Below are positions 48,006 to 59,080 of a stretch of 64,000 nucleotides of DNA, piece by piece. The stretch is from Oscheius sp. JU75 (lineage: Eukaryota > Nematoda > Chromadorea > Rhabditida > Rhabditidae), in assembly GCA_037178855.1 (NCBI GenBank), contig JASJZC010000007.1, positions 5,704,001 to 5,768,000 of the forward strand, given 5' to 3'. The stretch's first letter is position 1; every line of letters begins with the position of its first letter. Below the pieces are notes generated by a model. It was not told the DNA's origin. It was given only the letters and a program-made list of their open reading frames with translations, and did no database searches. A program made the translations under genes and the position numbers.

Positions 48006-48891
48006 AGAATGGATAGTAGCAACGATATTACAGGTAAACAAAAAGTGGGGTAAGGCAGTAAAAGTTTTTCAGAAGTATCTTATCACATGCGAAAAGAAGG
48101 CTTAATTCGTACATTATATGTTGTGTTGCTAGTGTTAGAAATACTTGCTATCGGCCACAATCTCCAGTCACTTCTTGATGCTATCGGCCAGTCTCCATTC
48201 ACTCCTTGACACTTATCAGAAACACTGCCTTCTTCCACTATAACTTCAAAGTGAGCAATGTTCCAGTACCAAGGTATAATAACGAGCTACACGCTTTCGT
48301 CGATCTTATACTGCACAACACGCGTAACATGGCTTCTTTTAGAAACTTTCTATGTCGCACTGTTGATTATGGAGCCTTTCATGGTTGTAAAAAATGTTGT
48401 TTTAAACAGCAGTAGTTTCTTTCTTTTTCCGAATAAGCGGACATTCAGTAATGGCTCATCTATGGATGTTCAGCTTTGTATGATTGGTAGCAACAGTTTA
48501 CGCCAGTCGCTGCGAAAAATATTCCAACACAATTGTAAACATAATCGTTCTAGGCATAGCTTTCATCATAGGATTCATTGAAACCTACCTGAAGTACTTT
48601 TTCCTTTACGGAAGAGAGTTTAGTACGTGACCATATTTGGAATGGCTCTTATCTCCATTTCGGTGAATGAAATCACTGCAAAATGTATCTATTTAGGTCA
48701 TGGTACACAATTACTACAGCAATAAAAAGTTGTTGATTCGGTACACTGCTGAGCTCTCTATTTCTCTATTAATTCTCAGTCTCAAAACGACTTTTCGATG
48801 ATTGGGGAGCTGTTAGTTGGGACTATCTTCTCTTCCCTCTGCTGCTAAAGTGTTTTCCTGTTTCGCTTTCGATATCTCGATATCTTTTTGA

Positions 48892-48903
48892 TATTTCCCA
48901 AAG
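48892..48903. repeat. Direct repeat flanking the insertion, left
   Basis: ATTTCCCAAAGA, identical to a second copy at about 49168-49179. Reads as a target-site duplication of 11-12 bp. Confidence 0.6.
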
Positions 48904-49167
48904 ATTATCATATCATTTCGATATGTCGCATTTTGCTCTGTCTGAAGTTGTCGGGATCCGCCTTAGCCATCTGTACCCAGTTCTCGCCACATCTTGTTGC
49001 AAAATCGTCGCATGAAGACCATCTTCTGTTCACGATGAATCCGATCTGACCGTCATGTAGCAGCAGATGTCCTGTCGATTGTACGATTTGGCTTCCTCGT
49101 CCTCTTCTGCGACATATCGAAATGATATGATAATCGTAAATAAATAATAATAATAAATAATAAATAA
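48904..49167. mobile_element. Retroposon-like insertion with fold-back arms and AATAA-rich tail
   Basis: About 264 bp between 11-12-bp direct repeats. It has a perfect 28-nt inverted repeat (48903-48930 against 49108-49135; the first arm begins GATTATCATATCATTTCGAT). After the second arm comes a tail of repeated AATAAATAATAAT. A variable-length target duplication plus a simple A-rich tail is the mark of LINE-mediated retroposition (SINE-like). The fold-back arms are more like a small DNA transposon. I cannot tell which from one copy. Confidence 0.5.
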
Positions 49168-50220
49168 ATTTCCCAAAGACGACGACTTGCGCCGAAGAAC
49201 CTATGAGTGAAACAGTAAGATCTGCTTCTTCTTCAACTCTCTATTTCAGTTTCTTCATTTTGGAACTCATCCCTGAAAGATTTTGAAGAAAGGAAAATTG
49301 TGAATATATAAAAAAAAAGGAAAGGAGCATGAAGGCGACGCGGTTACAGAGACTCTTATCCTGTTTAGAAAGCCATAGCCTATGAATATCTTGAACTTGA
49401 ATTTCTTTCTTTTGTTACTTTTGATAAAACTGATGGCTTCGCCAGTCCCATTCTGCCAGACGAAATACAAAGTAGTCTGCTAGCACTGTTCCGCCATTGT
49501 TTGTATTTAGGTCATGGTCTGGCTGTTCTCTATCACTTTTTCCTATATTTTTTTGCCTCCTGTCTACGTCCTCTACTGCCAGCATTGGCTTCTCGCAATA
49601 CTTCAGAATCTACATTCTGAGGGCGAAAATTCTTCAAGATTTCCTTCCTTTTCAGTTTAGGCTTTTTCTATCATACACTAAATAGCCTAATAGTTCTATT
49701 TTTATTAGTTCGTTTTCTTCATTCCGACTTTATATTATGCCACAAAAGAATAGCTCAGCCATCAACTATGTTCCTTTATTTTCTACCACTCTTTAGCAGC
49801 TGCTACCCACGTCCGATCACTGCTTGTTTCTTGCAAAGTTTCTACCACTCCAGTGTTAACAAATCTTGTCAAAACTGTTCTCAGGTGACTTCTTTCTCCA
49901 ATCTCATCCATCGTACTCTGATCCATCCTGTGATAATCGGGTTGGAATACAGGTAATTTTAGGACCAACACACCTATTACTGATTTTAGTTCAGTCTCGT
50001 ATTGTTATTAACAATGACATGATGGGCTCGGACATCGCCATAGAAACCATGATATGAGAGCACCTTGGACATCGCCAAAGAGTTAAATATGACGCTGCCT
50101 CAGCAGTATCTAGTCGAGGCGTACCGAGTTTCTATAATCACAAATCCTTTTTAAGGCTTACGTTCGTCAGAATTCCACTTCTGAAGAAGTACTTGAAATT
50201 GTAAACAGGATGTCCGGCTA

Positions 50221-50922
50221 GATAACCTTTTCGTCTAAGCGCCCTGCGTCATCATCACTGCAAAAAGAAGATCAACTTTAGAGCCGGGGTGACTGTCTTC
50301 AAGACAGTCGTTCCATTTTCATCACTGTAAACTATCAGATCTTATATATATATCTCTATAGTTGTCACCTGTTGCTATACTAGGGAGACACCAGACAGGT
50401 GCCTATTTTTACTGACTTATACAATCTCACTAATAATAAAAGACAGTGATATGCACGAAAAGATTTTGCAATTAAAAAGATCATCATGAGGTTAAGGAGG
50501 TAAAGGTGTGATCCTCTTATGACAGCGTTCGCTGCCAGCAATGTTCGTTGTCGACTGATTGTTCTTTTCTTACTATTATGTCCATTTCTTCATATTATTA
50601 GGCCAAAAGATAACAAACAGTTTACTAAAGTAGTAAAGGAAGACAATTGGAGATATCGGATGACGAGTTAGCTTACTTTTCTAACAACTCATGTGAGATG
50701 CTCGTAAAACGTTCGCTTGTTATTCTTTGAATGAGAATGAATACCATCTTCGAAAAGCATCGACAAGAGTGCACATGAGGGTCGACCTTGAGTAAAAATT
50801 GCGTTCGTATTCTCATTTCTACCACAAAAGGGATTACTGCAACTTGTCAAATGGCCCTTTGATAGAGTCTTGTTGTGAACAGCGCGACACAAATAAAAGC
50901 AGCATTTTTGGTACTCGTGTAC
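50221..50922. other. Intergenic before the Gln-rich secreted gene
   Basis: No gene recognised. TATATATATA at 50343-50352. AATAAAAG at 50892-50899 is a probable TATA-type element for the next gene. Confidence 0.4.
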
Positions 50923-51921
50923 ATGTTGAACATGTTCGTCTTCTTTGCCTTGGTCTTTCTTGCTTCCACCCAGTATGTTGTCCCTCAGATGGTCAACCAG
51001 CAAGTGCCGAAGAGTCAAGTCAGTTAGTAGTTTAAATGTCCAAAAACTTTAAATAGAGTCAAGTCACCACATCCACTCAAGTACCAGGATCTCAAAATCA
51101 GAATCAGGTAATTGTTCTTTGCTACACATGACGGCGATATGATAGGGGCAAATTTATGTCAACCAAAACCAGCAGCATCCAAGAGCTGTTTCTCAGAATC
51201 AGATGTATAATCCCTATCAGAATCAACAACTCTCGCAACCATTCTATTCAAATCAGGTATTTTGAAAGAAGCCGCTGCTATTGTCTCATGTCAGGGCCAG
51301 CCAAACATGGTCTACCAAAACCAACAGCTACCAATAACCTCTTTTCAGGTGGGCTTTAGGAGTTAATATTAAACTTACGGTTTCAGAACCAACCGTTCTA
51401 CGTGTTCCAAGGACAGCAGCTACCTAGACCACAACAATGTCTGAGACAGGGTTTCATCATTTGAAAATTTCAATTAATTAAATGCGTTAGGGTACCAGCA
51501 ATCCAACCTATTCAACAACCAACGACCGTATCAACAATCCTATCAACCTGTGCCAATCGGGAAGACAACTAGCTGGGCTACTTTGAGAAAATCTATTAGC
51601 GCACCAGTACCAATAACTAGCGGTGAAAACTTGTGTTTTTTCTCAAACTATGTTCAGGTATACAAACTCCACAGCCAAACTTGGCCTCAGTTCTGTTTCA
51701 ACAAGTTCAAAATTCTACAGCCTCGAACAGAACTATGGCTAGATCACGTAAGTAACAATCATTTTGCATAAAATGATTTTGTTTAGCAAGCCCTGACTCG
51801 CCGGTCTATCTCCGCAACAAGTTTTTGAGCAATGAAAGACTCGTTAACAGTCTAATGGGAGCCGGTAAACTTTTTGCTGCTTCTAAAACAGTCCAGGCTT
51901 TTTTCAGGGACCAACAACTGA
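50923..51921 (+). CDS. Secreted Gln/Asn/Tyr-rich low-complexity protein
   Basis: About eight exons with 33-70-nt introns, all in phase. The first exon gives MLNMFVFFALVFLASTQYVV (signal peptide; the start could also be the second Met at 50932). The mature part is Gln/Asn/Tyr/Pro-rich in short units: QVPGSQNQNQ, GQIYVNQNQQHPRAVSQNQM, YNPYQNQQLSQPFYSNQ, GQPNMVYQNQQLPITSFQ, NQPFYVFQGQQLPRPQQ. Each exon thus encodes one Q-rich unit. The C-terminal part is normal sequence with NERLVNSLMGAGTNN at the end. No cysteines seen. The exon-per-unit layout suggests growth by exon duplication. It resembles prion-like secreted or pharyngeal matrix proteins in composition only. It lies next to the similarly organised gene at 52115. 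Confidence 0.7.
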
Positions 51922-52078
51922 TTTATCGTATCCTACGCAATACCTCCGTGAATAAACTTTTAGCAGGTGTTACTGGTTTTTGGCTGACCTTGGCGTCTGG
52001 TGACAGTCTGCTAATCTGTGATTCACAAGGGATACAGCTAGCACTCTGGGAGGGATAAATCCGATTTGGGTTCTGGTG

Positions 52079-52085
52079 TATAAAA
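52079..52085 (+). promoter_or_regulatory. TATA box of the secreted-protein gene at 52115
   Basis: TATAAAA in GGTGTATAAAAGAAAG, 36 bp before the ATG. Confidence 0.7.
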
Positions 52086-52114
52086 GAAAGACAGCTGCGA
52101 CAGTTTCCGAAAAC

Positions 52115-52728
52115 ATGCAACTCTTCCATTTCCTTATCGTCTCAGTTTCTGCCATTGGCTATGCTCCTGTACCTCAACTGCCTGCTGCTCCGAGTCCTTA
52201 TGGGTCCCCATTAGCTGGAGTAGTGTTCCCTCAATCAAGATCCAACGTTTTTGCACAGCAGACTCCCTATCCTAACTCCGGTAAGAGAGATGATGGTTCC
52301 AAACCTTTCGTTTCCTAGTGGACACAGGTAATCTCGTCGGAGCTACCAGCCCAAAGTTCTCCAATGTCACTGCCTCTCCTCCACCGCCTCAACCGCCACA
52401 ATCTTTTGATGAGTTCTCTTCGAATGTCGGTGAACTCGACTTGAACTGGAATCAGTTGTGTAAGGAAGCATTTTTCGCTTATCTTGTTACAGTGGAATCC
52501 ACGACCAAACCGACGACTACAGTAACGTTTGTCCCATCGCACAATAATATCGCTAATGCTCTTACTGGAGGTGAAACTATCTTTACATCCATTCAAAAAT
52601 TCTTGATCTCAGGTGATGGGGAGTCGTTTGTAGACAGTCTACCGCAATGGTCAGAAAACTCCACATCGTCAGTTGTACCAGAACTTGCCACCCTGAGCCG
52701 AAACAAAGAAGCAGATGAGGAAGAATAG
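52115..52728 (+). CDS. Secreted Pro-rich protein (YAP-type family)
   Basis: Four exons with introns of about 38, 33 and 42 nt give about 165 residues. Signal peptide MQLFHFLIVSVSAIG, then YAPVPQLPAAPSPYGSPLAG, which matches the opening of the secreted proteins at 20370-21171 (YAPLPVVTPAPSTYGSPYG) and 18003-18793. The middle holds SPPPPQPPQSFDEFSSN, then ESTTKPTTTVTFVPSHNN; the end is acidic (LSRNKEADEEE). No cysteines. TATA box 36 bp upstream. It follows the Gln-rich secreted gene by 193 bp on the same strand. Function unknown; probably an abundant secreted product. Confidence 0.8.
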
Positions 52729-52973
52729 ATTCAATATTTTAAATAAATATGTAAATAATCTCTATATACAAACAGGAACGGGAATTGTGAGAAGGACGGG
52801 AACAGCACCAATGAGTTCGAGAGGTGGAAGACTGATTTTTTCCACTTCTGAGATACCTGACGCTCCACACACACTCAATATTTTCGAAAGGGCTTTGTAT
52901 GTGGAGGGAGAGGGAGGAGGCGAACTCTCCTTTGGGAAGCCTCGTGTTTGAAGGGCGTGAGGTAGTCGAGTTT
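52729..52973. other. Gap between convergent genes
   Basis: AATAAATATG directly after the plus-strand stop (about 52743) is a likely polyadenylation signal. Nothing else. Confidence 0.5.
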
Positions 52974-54328
52974 TTAGTACTGGTAGCAGATCTTGTAACC
53001 ACATGTTGTCATACAGCAGGAAGGTTGAACCTGCAGAGTGAAAATTAACTGTTTACAATCTTCCTTACGGTGTTTTCCCTTCCAAGACAGTCGCTGTCCT
53101 GATTACAGGCATCGGCGTGGGCGAAGAGACAGTTGAGACCAGCGTTGGCGTCGGCGGGACACTGAGGAGTTCCTGTGATTCCTAAAGACCCTACACAATA
53201 ATGGAGATTGTGCAAAACTTATTGAACTAAGAACTAAGCAAAGCAACCAAAAATTCACCGCTATTGGCGCACGTGGCCTGGCAAGAGGCAAGAGATTGGA
53301 AGTTGTTAGCGTTTCCACCGCATCCAGAGTACATAAACTGATTGCAGCGACCGCTAGAAGCGTCGTAGTAGAAACGGATACCAGGAGCAGTGCACGATCC
53401 GACGGCAAGAGGAAGATTGCAGATTGACGACCCTGCCAAAACGTCTAAACAGAGTGAGGCAACAGAAAATGGCAAAAGAGAAGAAATAGGGTACTAGTAA
53501 AGATGCATGATGAACTCACTTGAAATACCGACAGGGTCACGGCAGATTCGAGTAGCAGAGTTGGTCACAGGGTTTGGCTCAACACAGCACTTCTGGATAC
53601 CAGGACAGTTTGAGTCCATCCAACAGCCGATGGTAGTGTCTTGAAGGACAGAGATACCCAGAGGACGAGGGCATGTACCAGCCTTGGAGTTGATCTCAGA
53701 GGCCGGAATACCTACAAGGCGGAAATAAGTTTGCAATAATTGACTACGCTTCTATAGATGCCGTTTCGTCTTTCCCTCTGAGAGTCAATATTTGGTGCAA
53801 GAGACAAAAGAAGGATCGGTTTCGGCGCTCAAACACCGTTGAAATTGACCGGATTGAGGGAGGTCGTCAGCATCAGAAAACAATAGCACTCGGGGTTTTA
53901 CGACCGGAGGATCAAGCTGTGACAAAAACTTACCAGCAGTTACAATTTGGCAGCACTTGTGTCCATCAGACTGGATGCAGACCTGACCAGAAAGGGGACA
54001 AGTATGGCTGTCACCGGTACACTGAACAAGGGCAGCAGAACTGAAGAGAGTAATTAAACAGAAAGAAAACTACTACCTGGAACAGAAACCAATTCTGACT
54101 GGAGCTTCGGTAGTGGTGGTCGTAGGCTGGAACTCGGGCATGCCCCTTGTGCATTCTGGATGCTCGTCCAACTTGTCAATTAGCCGATAATAGTCACAGA
54201 TATCAAGGGCATGAGCGAACGAGGCCTGTGAAACAAAAATCTTTCAAGAAGAGCAAGCTTGGTAGGTATAACAAATCTTGAAAATAGATACTTACAAGGA
54301 GAGCCAGACAGACAAATCGGAATGCCAT
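52974..54328 (-). CDS. Secreted Cys-rich protein with WAP/lustrin-like modules and one Kunitz domain
   Basis: Signal peptide MAFRFVCLALLASFAHA at 54328, then several disulphide modules. First comes ICDYYRLIDKLDEHPECTRG and a Thr linker (EFQPTTTTTEAPVRIGFC), then ALVQCTGDSHTCPLSGQVC, then a WAP-like module (AGTCPRPLGISVLQDTTIGC, MDSNCPGIQKCCVEPNP). A full Kunitz domain follows: CNLPLAVGSC, GIRFYYDASSGRCNQFMYSG, CGGNANNFQSLASCQATC. Another WAP-like unit (QCPADANAGLNCLFAHADAC, NQDSDCLGREN) leads to SCCMTTCGYKICYQY. Kunitz plus WAP or lustrin repeats occur in nematode cuticle, moulting and excretory protease inhibitors. The residue at the Kunitz reactive site (after C-x8-C) is Thr rather than Lys/Arg, so trypsin inhibition is unlikely. 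TATTTAAA lies upstream on the minus strand. Confidence 0.82.
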
Positions 54329-55649
54329 CTCGAAAGAGCTTTGGTGAGTGCTAAAGCGGTGCGCGCTTTAAATAATCTTCCAGAAAAGGGGCGGGGACGG
54401 ACTGTAGGGCGCGAGGGCGATCGCCCATGGCGCTGGAGGAAAAGACATGCAAACCAAATAGAAATTAGGTGACGATTTGGAATCTTAAACAAATATTGTT
54501 TCAGACAGCTCAATGACTTTTGACAATTGGGCTTATGATCGCCGCGAGGATTAAACGACAACTTTTGCGCTGGCGATGTCAGATCTTTCTTATCTGGAAT
54601 ATTGGCAGTTTATAGAAGAACCAAACAAATTACCTACTATTACAAGGTGGAACAATCAGAACGGTTTGATGAAGATTCGTATAAATAAGCCACATCAAAT
54701 ATGTTCCTTGTTATGTATGTGAACTTCTATCGTTTCATCATCAATAAGGGTCTCAACAAGCTTCTCATGGTTTCAGACTGCTAACCATTTGGATTGGAAT
54801 TGCAGTCGAGACATTTGTACTGTGAATTAGGCTACAGTGCTCTAAATATGTATTGAACTGCTATATTCTGCTTCTTAGCAAATTCTCTGGTGACATATAC
54901 TTATAATATTTCATTCTAGTTTCATATCTTACACTTCATTATCCTATTCCGCCACCTCCCAAGTGCCCGCTTTGTTCTCCAACAAATCTACGTGGCGCCA
55001 CCACATGGGAGGCCGTGTAGGACCGGTCAGCTCAAAGGCTAACCAGGCAAACATACAAGATGACCAGCACTGCCGCATTGTGGCCGGCTTTCATGGAGCA
55101 AAAACAGGGGGCAAATAAATAGACATTTGTCTTCCTTCTTCTCCCGTATTTCGGACACTAATCACATGCTTTGTCAGAACGTTTCTGCTGTAGCAGAAGG
55201 CATCTGGCTCAGACATGCACTCAGTTGTTTCGCGTCTCATTCTTACCGACCCCGTCTGCCCTGGCCAGTTGGTGTTTGTCTTAGCCTTCTTCGGACTCTC
55301 AACGCGCACACCCAGAATAGGGGAAGTCAAACAGCCAGTCAATTGACCGGATATGGCCACAGGACATAGGGCCACCCGCACTCCTTAGGAGAAACAGGCG
55401 TCTTGGATTGCAAAAAAGGGAACGGAAAACTCGAACCGGCATCCAAAACGACAAATTTATTGAACTCACAAAAAGGATCACATGCAGTTGCTCGTAACAT
55501 AGAACGACAATGATGAGACTAACAATACTTACTAAGGCTACAGGTAACAAATAAATTACAAGACCAGAAGTATTCGGCCAGTAGAGTCCAACCCATAAGA
55601 AAAAAAACACTAGACAACATAAAGCTAGGACAATAAACAAGGAATGAAG
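54329..55649. other. Intergenic, 1.3 kb, no gene recognised
   Basis: A hydrophobic minus-strand frame (55299-55640) reads LVIYLLPVALVSIVSLIIVV, but it lacks an ATG at its start and a splice pattern, and overlaps the 3' flank of the glucosidase gene. It could be part of a downstream membrane-protein gene, but I cannot support it. Confidence 0.35.
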
Positions 55650-58600
55650 TTAGAAGAGAATCTTGATTTTGTATGACTGCGTGATAGCGACGTTCGGCTT
55701 ACGGATGGTCAGGACTTTCAGGTCGCGGTCGTAGGTAAACTGGAGCTTGCCAACAGGGTCGGAAGAACGAACGATCTTAAAATTGATGTTTTTCTGAAAG
55801 AGAGCCTTTCTTACGGAGATTTCGATAGGTTCTTGCTGTAGTCCACGAACAACAATCTTCTCGATCCAGTTCTTTGCTACAAACAGACCGCCATCCTCGG
55901 GCTCTCCGATAATATTGGCCTCAGTTCCGGAAACGGTGCTAAAACATTGTGTTTCAACTGAATTTGTAAGCACTTACAGGTATTCAAACTTAGCCTTGGC
56001 GAATTGATTCTGCTTGTAGTCATGAGTGGCAGTGTCGTCGATGTAGACTTCTCCGTCGGCATGTCCAGCATGGTTCAGGGCAACAAATAGAGTGTAAGGA
56101 TCCTCGACCATCAGTTTGCTCGCACGACGAACTCTCTGCCAGGTAGGGATAATGGTTCCACCATGTTGGAAGACGGGAATGTGATGAATAGGAGCATCAA
56201 CATAGAGATATCCAGCAGGCTGTTCCTTTCCGCTTTCCCACTCGTACCAGCGAGCATTTCCGTCATTTCCTTTGGGAAGAATGACATTGATGCTGTAGGT
56301 ATCCTTCTCAACAACAGGTCGGACAAGTAGTGCGTCTCCGACAAGCCAAGCCTGAAAACCGCGGATATGGAACCCCGTTCACATCGAATCGTACCTTCTC
56401 TTCAGCAAAGTGGGCCTCTTCCTCCGTGAACTCATACCAAAGAGGACGCATTACCGGAGCTCCATTGATGCTGTGCTCATGAAAGAGAGTATACCATAGA
56501 GGCAGAAGTTGGTAACGCTTGCGAATGGCTTCGCGGATGATGAGTCGGGTCTCCTCAGAGAACAGCCACGGCTCTCTTCTTTTTGTGTCTATGTGGGCAT
56601 GAGCTCTAGAAAGAATAAAGTTTGGCATTTTGAAATAACATACCTGAAGAAAGGCTGGAAAGCTCCAGTTTGATACCATCTGGTCAACAACTGCTCATCG
56701 GGATTTCCGAAGAAACCTCCAACATCAGCTCCAACGAAAGGATTTCCAGCCACGGAGAGAGAGAGAGTCATGGGAGCGGCGATGGCAAGATGTCCCCAGT
56801 CAGCGGTATTGTCTCCAGTCCAGATGGCGGCTGTACGCTGAGTTCCGACGAACCCAGATCGGGTCAGAATGAACGGACGATCTTTTCCATCTGTACGACG
56901 GAGTTGTCCCTCGAAAGTGGCAGAGTGGTAGAACATTCCGTACATGTTGTGGACCTCACGATGCTCAATTCCGCCATAATGGATAGAGTCTTTGTCCATA
57001 GTAACCTCCGGTCCACTGAAAACCGATGGCTCGTTCATATCGTTCCAGGTGAAGAGGTCAGGTGTCGAGCCAATGTATCTGTTGAACTTAAATTGGGCAG
57101 CCCAATACTTGCGAGTCTAAAAGATAGCCGAGAATCCAAAATTGAGAAAACCTCACCTCCGGATGGAGGAAGTCGAGGTACTCACTAGCTCCAGGCCAAC
57201 AGTGTCCTTCAAAGTCAGTTTGTCCGTCAGCCTTCTTCACGAAAAGACCTGAACATCGCTATTAGCTGTACACTGAAAACTCATACCAAGATCCTTGGCA
57301 TCCTTGTAAACATTGTATCCATCGTCCTTTTTGATATGAGGATCGATAATGGTGACCATTTTACGTCCACTGGTTGCAACGTTGTCAATCATTTCCTTCG
57401 GGTGAGCAAACTTGTTCTGATCCCAGGTGAAGTACTTCTTTCCATCAGTGTGCTCAATATCCAGCCAGATGACATCCATGGGAATGTCATACTCGTCAAA
57501 CTTCGCATTTACCTAATTTCGAGATCACAAACTGTAGTTTGAATATGTACCTGAGCAACATCCTGCTCGTCATTGTAATTCCAACGGCATTGGTGATAAG
57601 CGATGGAGAAGATTGGTGGAAGAGGAGTGACTCCGGTGATCTTGGCGTATTGTTGTTGGACGGCCTGGGGAGATGGCCCGGCAAAGACGAAGAGATCGAC
57701 GATTCCGGTTTCAGAAATGAAATGGGCATCAAAGTGGGGTACGCTTCCTCCTTGTCCAAGCTGACAGAATGCTGACATTAATTTTTGCACGATAAATGTA
57801 ACCTTGTCAATGACCGATTGCAAGAATCCAGTGGAAGTAGTAGTTGAGGTATCAATCCAGGTCTCGGCAGCGTTCAACCTAGAAAGGTTAAGATTAATTT
57901 TTTTTTTTGGAGAACTTTCTTTATGTGTCATAGTACGAGCTTCTTGCCCATTGCCCTGTCTAGTGATAACAGCGACGCAAAAAGAATCATCAAGAGATCG
58001 ATAGCTGATTTTTACGACTGGGCAGTATTGTGTGTGAAAGTCTGCTACGTAGGGGTGTGAACTTACCAAAGAGCACCGGCCGTTCGTTTAGCGCGGTGGG
58101 CGACGATGTATGGGATCGCAACATAAAGGGACATTGGATTGTTCAGCTCGTATTCAAAGACGTCCAAGTTGTAGAGTCTGAAAACGCTTTTGTGATGTTT
58201 ATAACTAGTAACCAACCTGTAAGGATCAGTGTTTCCAACTGTCTGCTTGAGAGCAAAGGAATCGGCATGCTCCGGGAGACCGAAGGCGTACTTGAATCCA
58301 ACGAAGGAGATATCGACCTAAAAACACAAGTCTGTCAGAAATAAAACGAGAACTTACTCCAACACTGCTGGATCCGAAAGGTTTGCTGTCACGGTGGGAT
58401 TTGAAAGTCTCATCCCAGAAACCCTCAGGGTACTCCTTCCCGTCTTCCTTTGTGCGGAACTCTTCTACTTTTAGTTTTCCATTCTTGTTGACTTGGAGAA
58501 TCAGCTCATCCAAAGAGTTGTAAACGTCGATAACCAGCGGCTTGTGTGTGATGACTACACGCGTCTTCGAATCAGCACTTTTCAATTCAGTTGTTTGAGG

Positions 58601-59080
58601 TTTTGTTTCAACCGACGAGAAGGCTGCCTAAACATGGAGGGGTATATACAACAAAATATATGAAGTCTTACCAGAGAAGGTTCTCCATTCAACGCAAAGC
58701 TGGGTATAAAGCGTTTTCTTAGTGTTCCAGCCGGCTCGTCCACCTGGATTCGGAACGTCGAGTCCTGAAGGTTTCCACATGACCAAAATTTTGAAAAACA
58801 CCTACAGAAATACCGTAAACCCGCAGATTGAGAGTATTCTCTGTGTTTTTGATATTAGCCGAGAAGAGTGCTCCAGAAGAGGATATTGACTCGGCAAGAA
58901 GTTCATACCCAGTATTTTCCTGAAATATGAAAAAAAAGTCTATTTTTCATTATTTGAACTTACAGTTATAGCCCGGTGTCGTTTACAAAATGCAGCTTGA
59001 TCGCAAGTTTTGAAGTCGTTTCTATTTACACAAAGTACTATAGGAAGCAGGAGTAGTGGAACTAGTTTAATACGTATCAT
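55650..59080 (-). CDS. GANAB: ER alpha-glucosidase II catalytic (alpha) subunit, GH31
   Basis: Trims the two inner glucoses from N-glycans during calnexin-cycle quality control in the ER. Signal peptide [15 protein letters not shown] at the start, then [16 protein letters not shown] (the Cys pair typical of glucosidase II), a Gal-mutarotase-like N domain ([40 protein letters not shown]) and the GH31 barrel: [40 protein letters not shown], the nucleophile motif [35 protein letters not shown], the acid/base [11 protein letters not shown], and [21 protein letters not shown]-terminal beta domains end SYKIKILF. About 950 residues, as expected. It is a soluble enzyme kept in the ER through its beta subunit, so the lack of a KDEL-type end is normal. 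Confidence 0.92.

Larger units (their letters stand above)
48009..50220 (+). pseudogene. Serpentine chemoreceptor (Sre-like) pseudogene
   Basis: A multi-exon seven-helix receptor can be followed in pieces. There is a start MDSSNDIT with a good donor and a 38-nt intron, then KEGLIRTLYVVLLVLEILAI; later TTRVTWLLLETFYVALLIME, VATVYASRCEKYSNTIVNII, VLGIAFIIGFIETYLKYFF, RYTAELSISLLILSL, WLFSITFSYIFLPPVYVLY and a late AKELNMTLPQQYLVEAYRVS. The VYASRCEKY stretch resembles the Sre signature after helix 3. An in-frame TGA at 48481-48483 interrupts MAHLWMFSFV and LVATVYA, more stops follow further on, and a 264-bp foreign insertion lies at about 48905-49168. The whole looks like a dead receptor gene, possibly two overlapping remnants. 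Family assignment beyond seven-helix chemoreceptor is tentative. Confidence 0.55.

Noticed and set aside
50689..51018. 109-codon minus-strand frame
   Set aside because: It lies antisense to the first exon and promoter of the Gln-rich secreted gene and has no splice or family signal.
55299..55640. Hydrophobic minus-strand frame that could be a membrane protein gene downstream of glucosidase II
   Set aside because: No ATG at the start, no splice support, and it abuts the glucosidase 3' end. Not enough to call.
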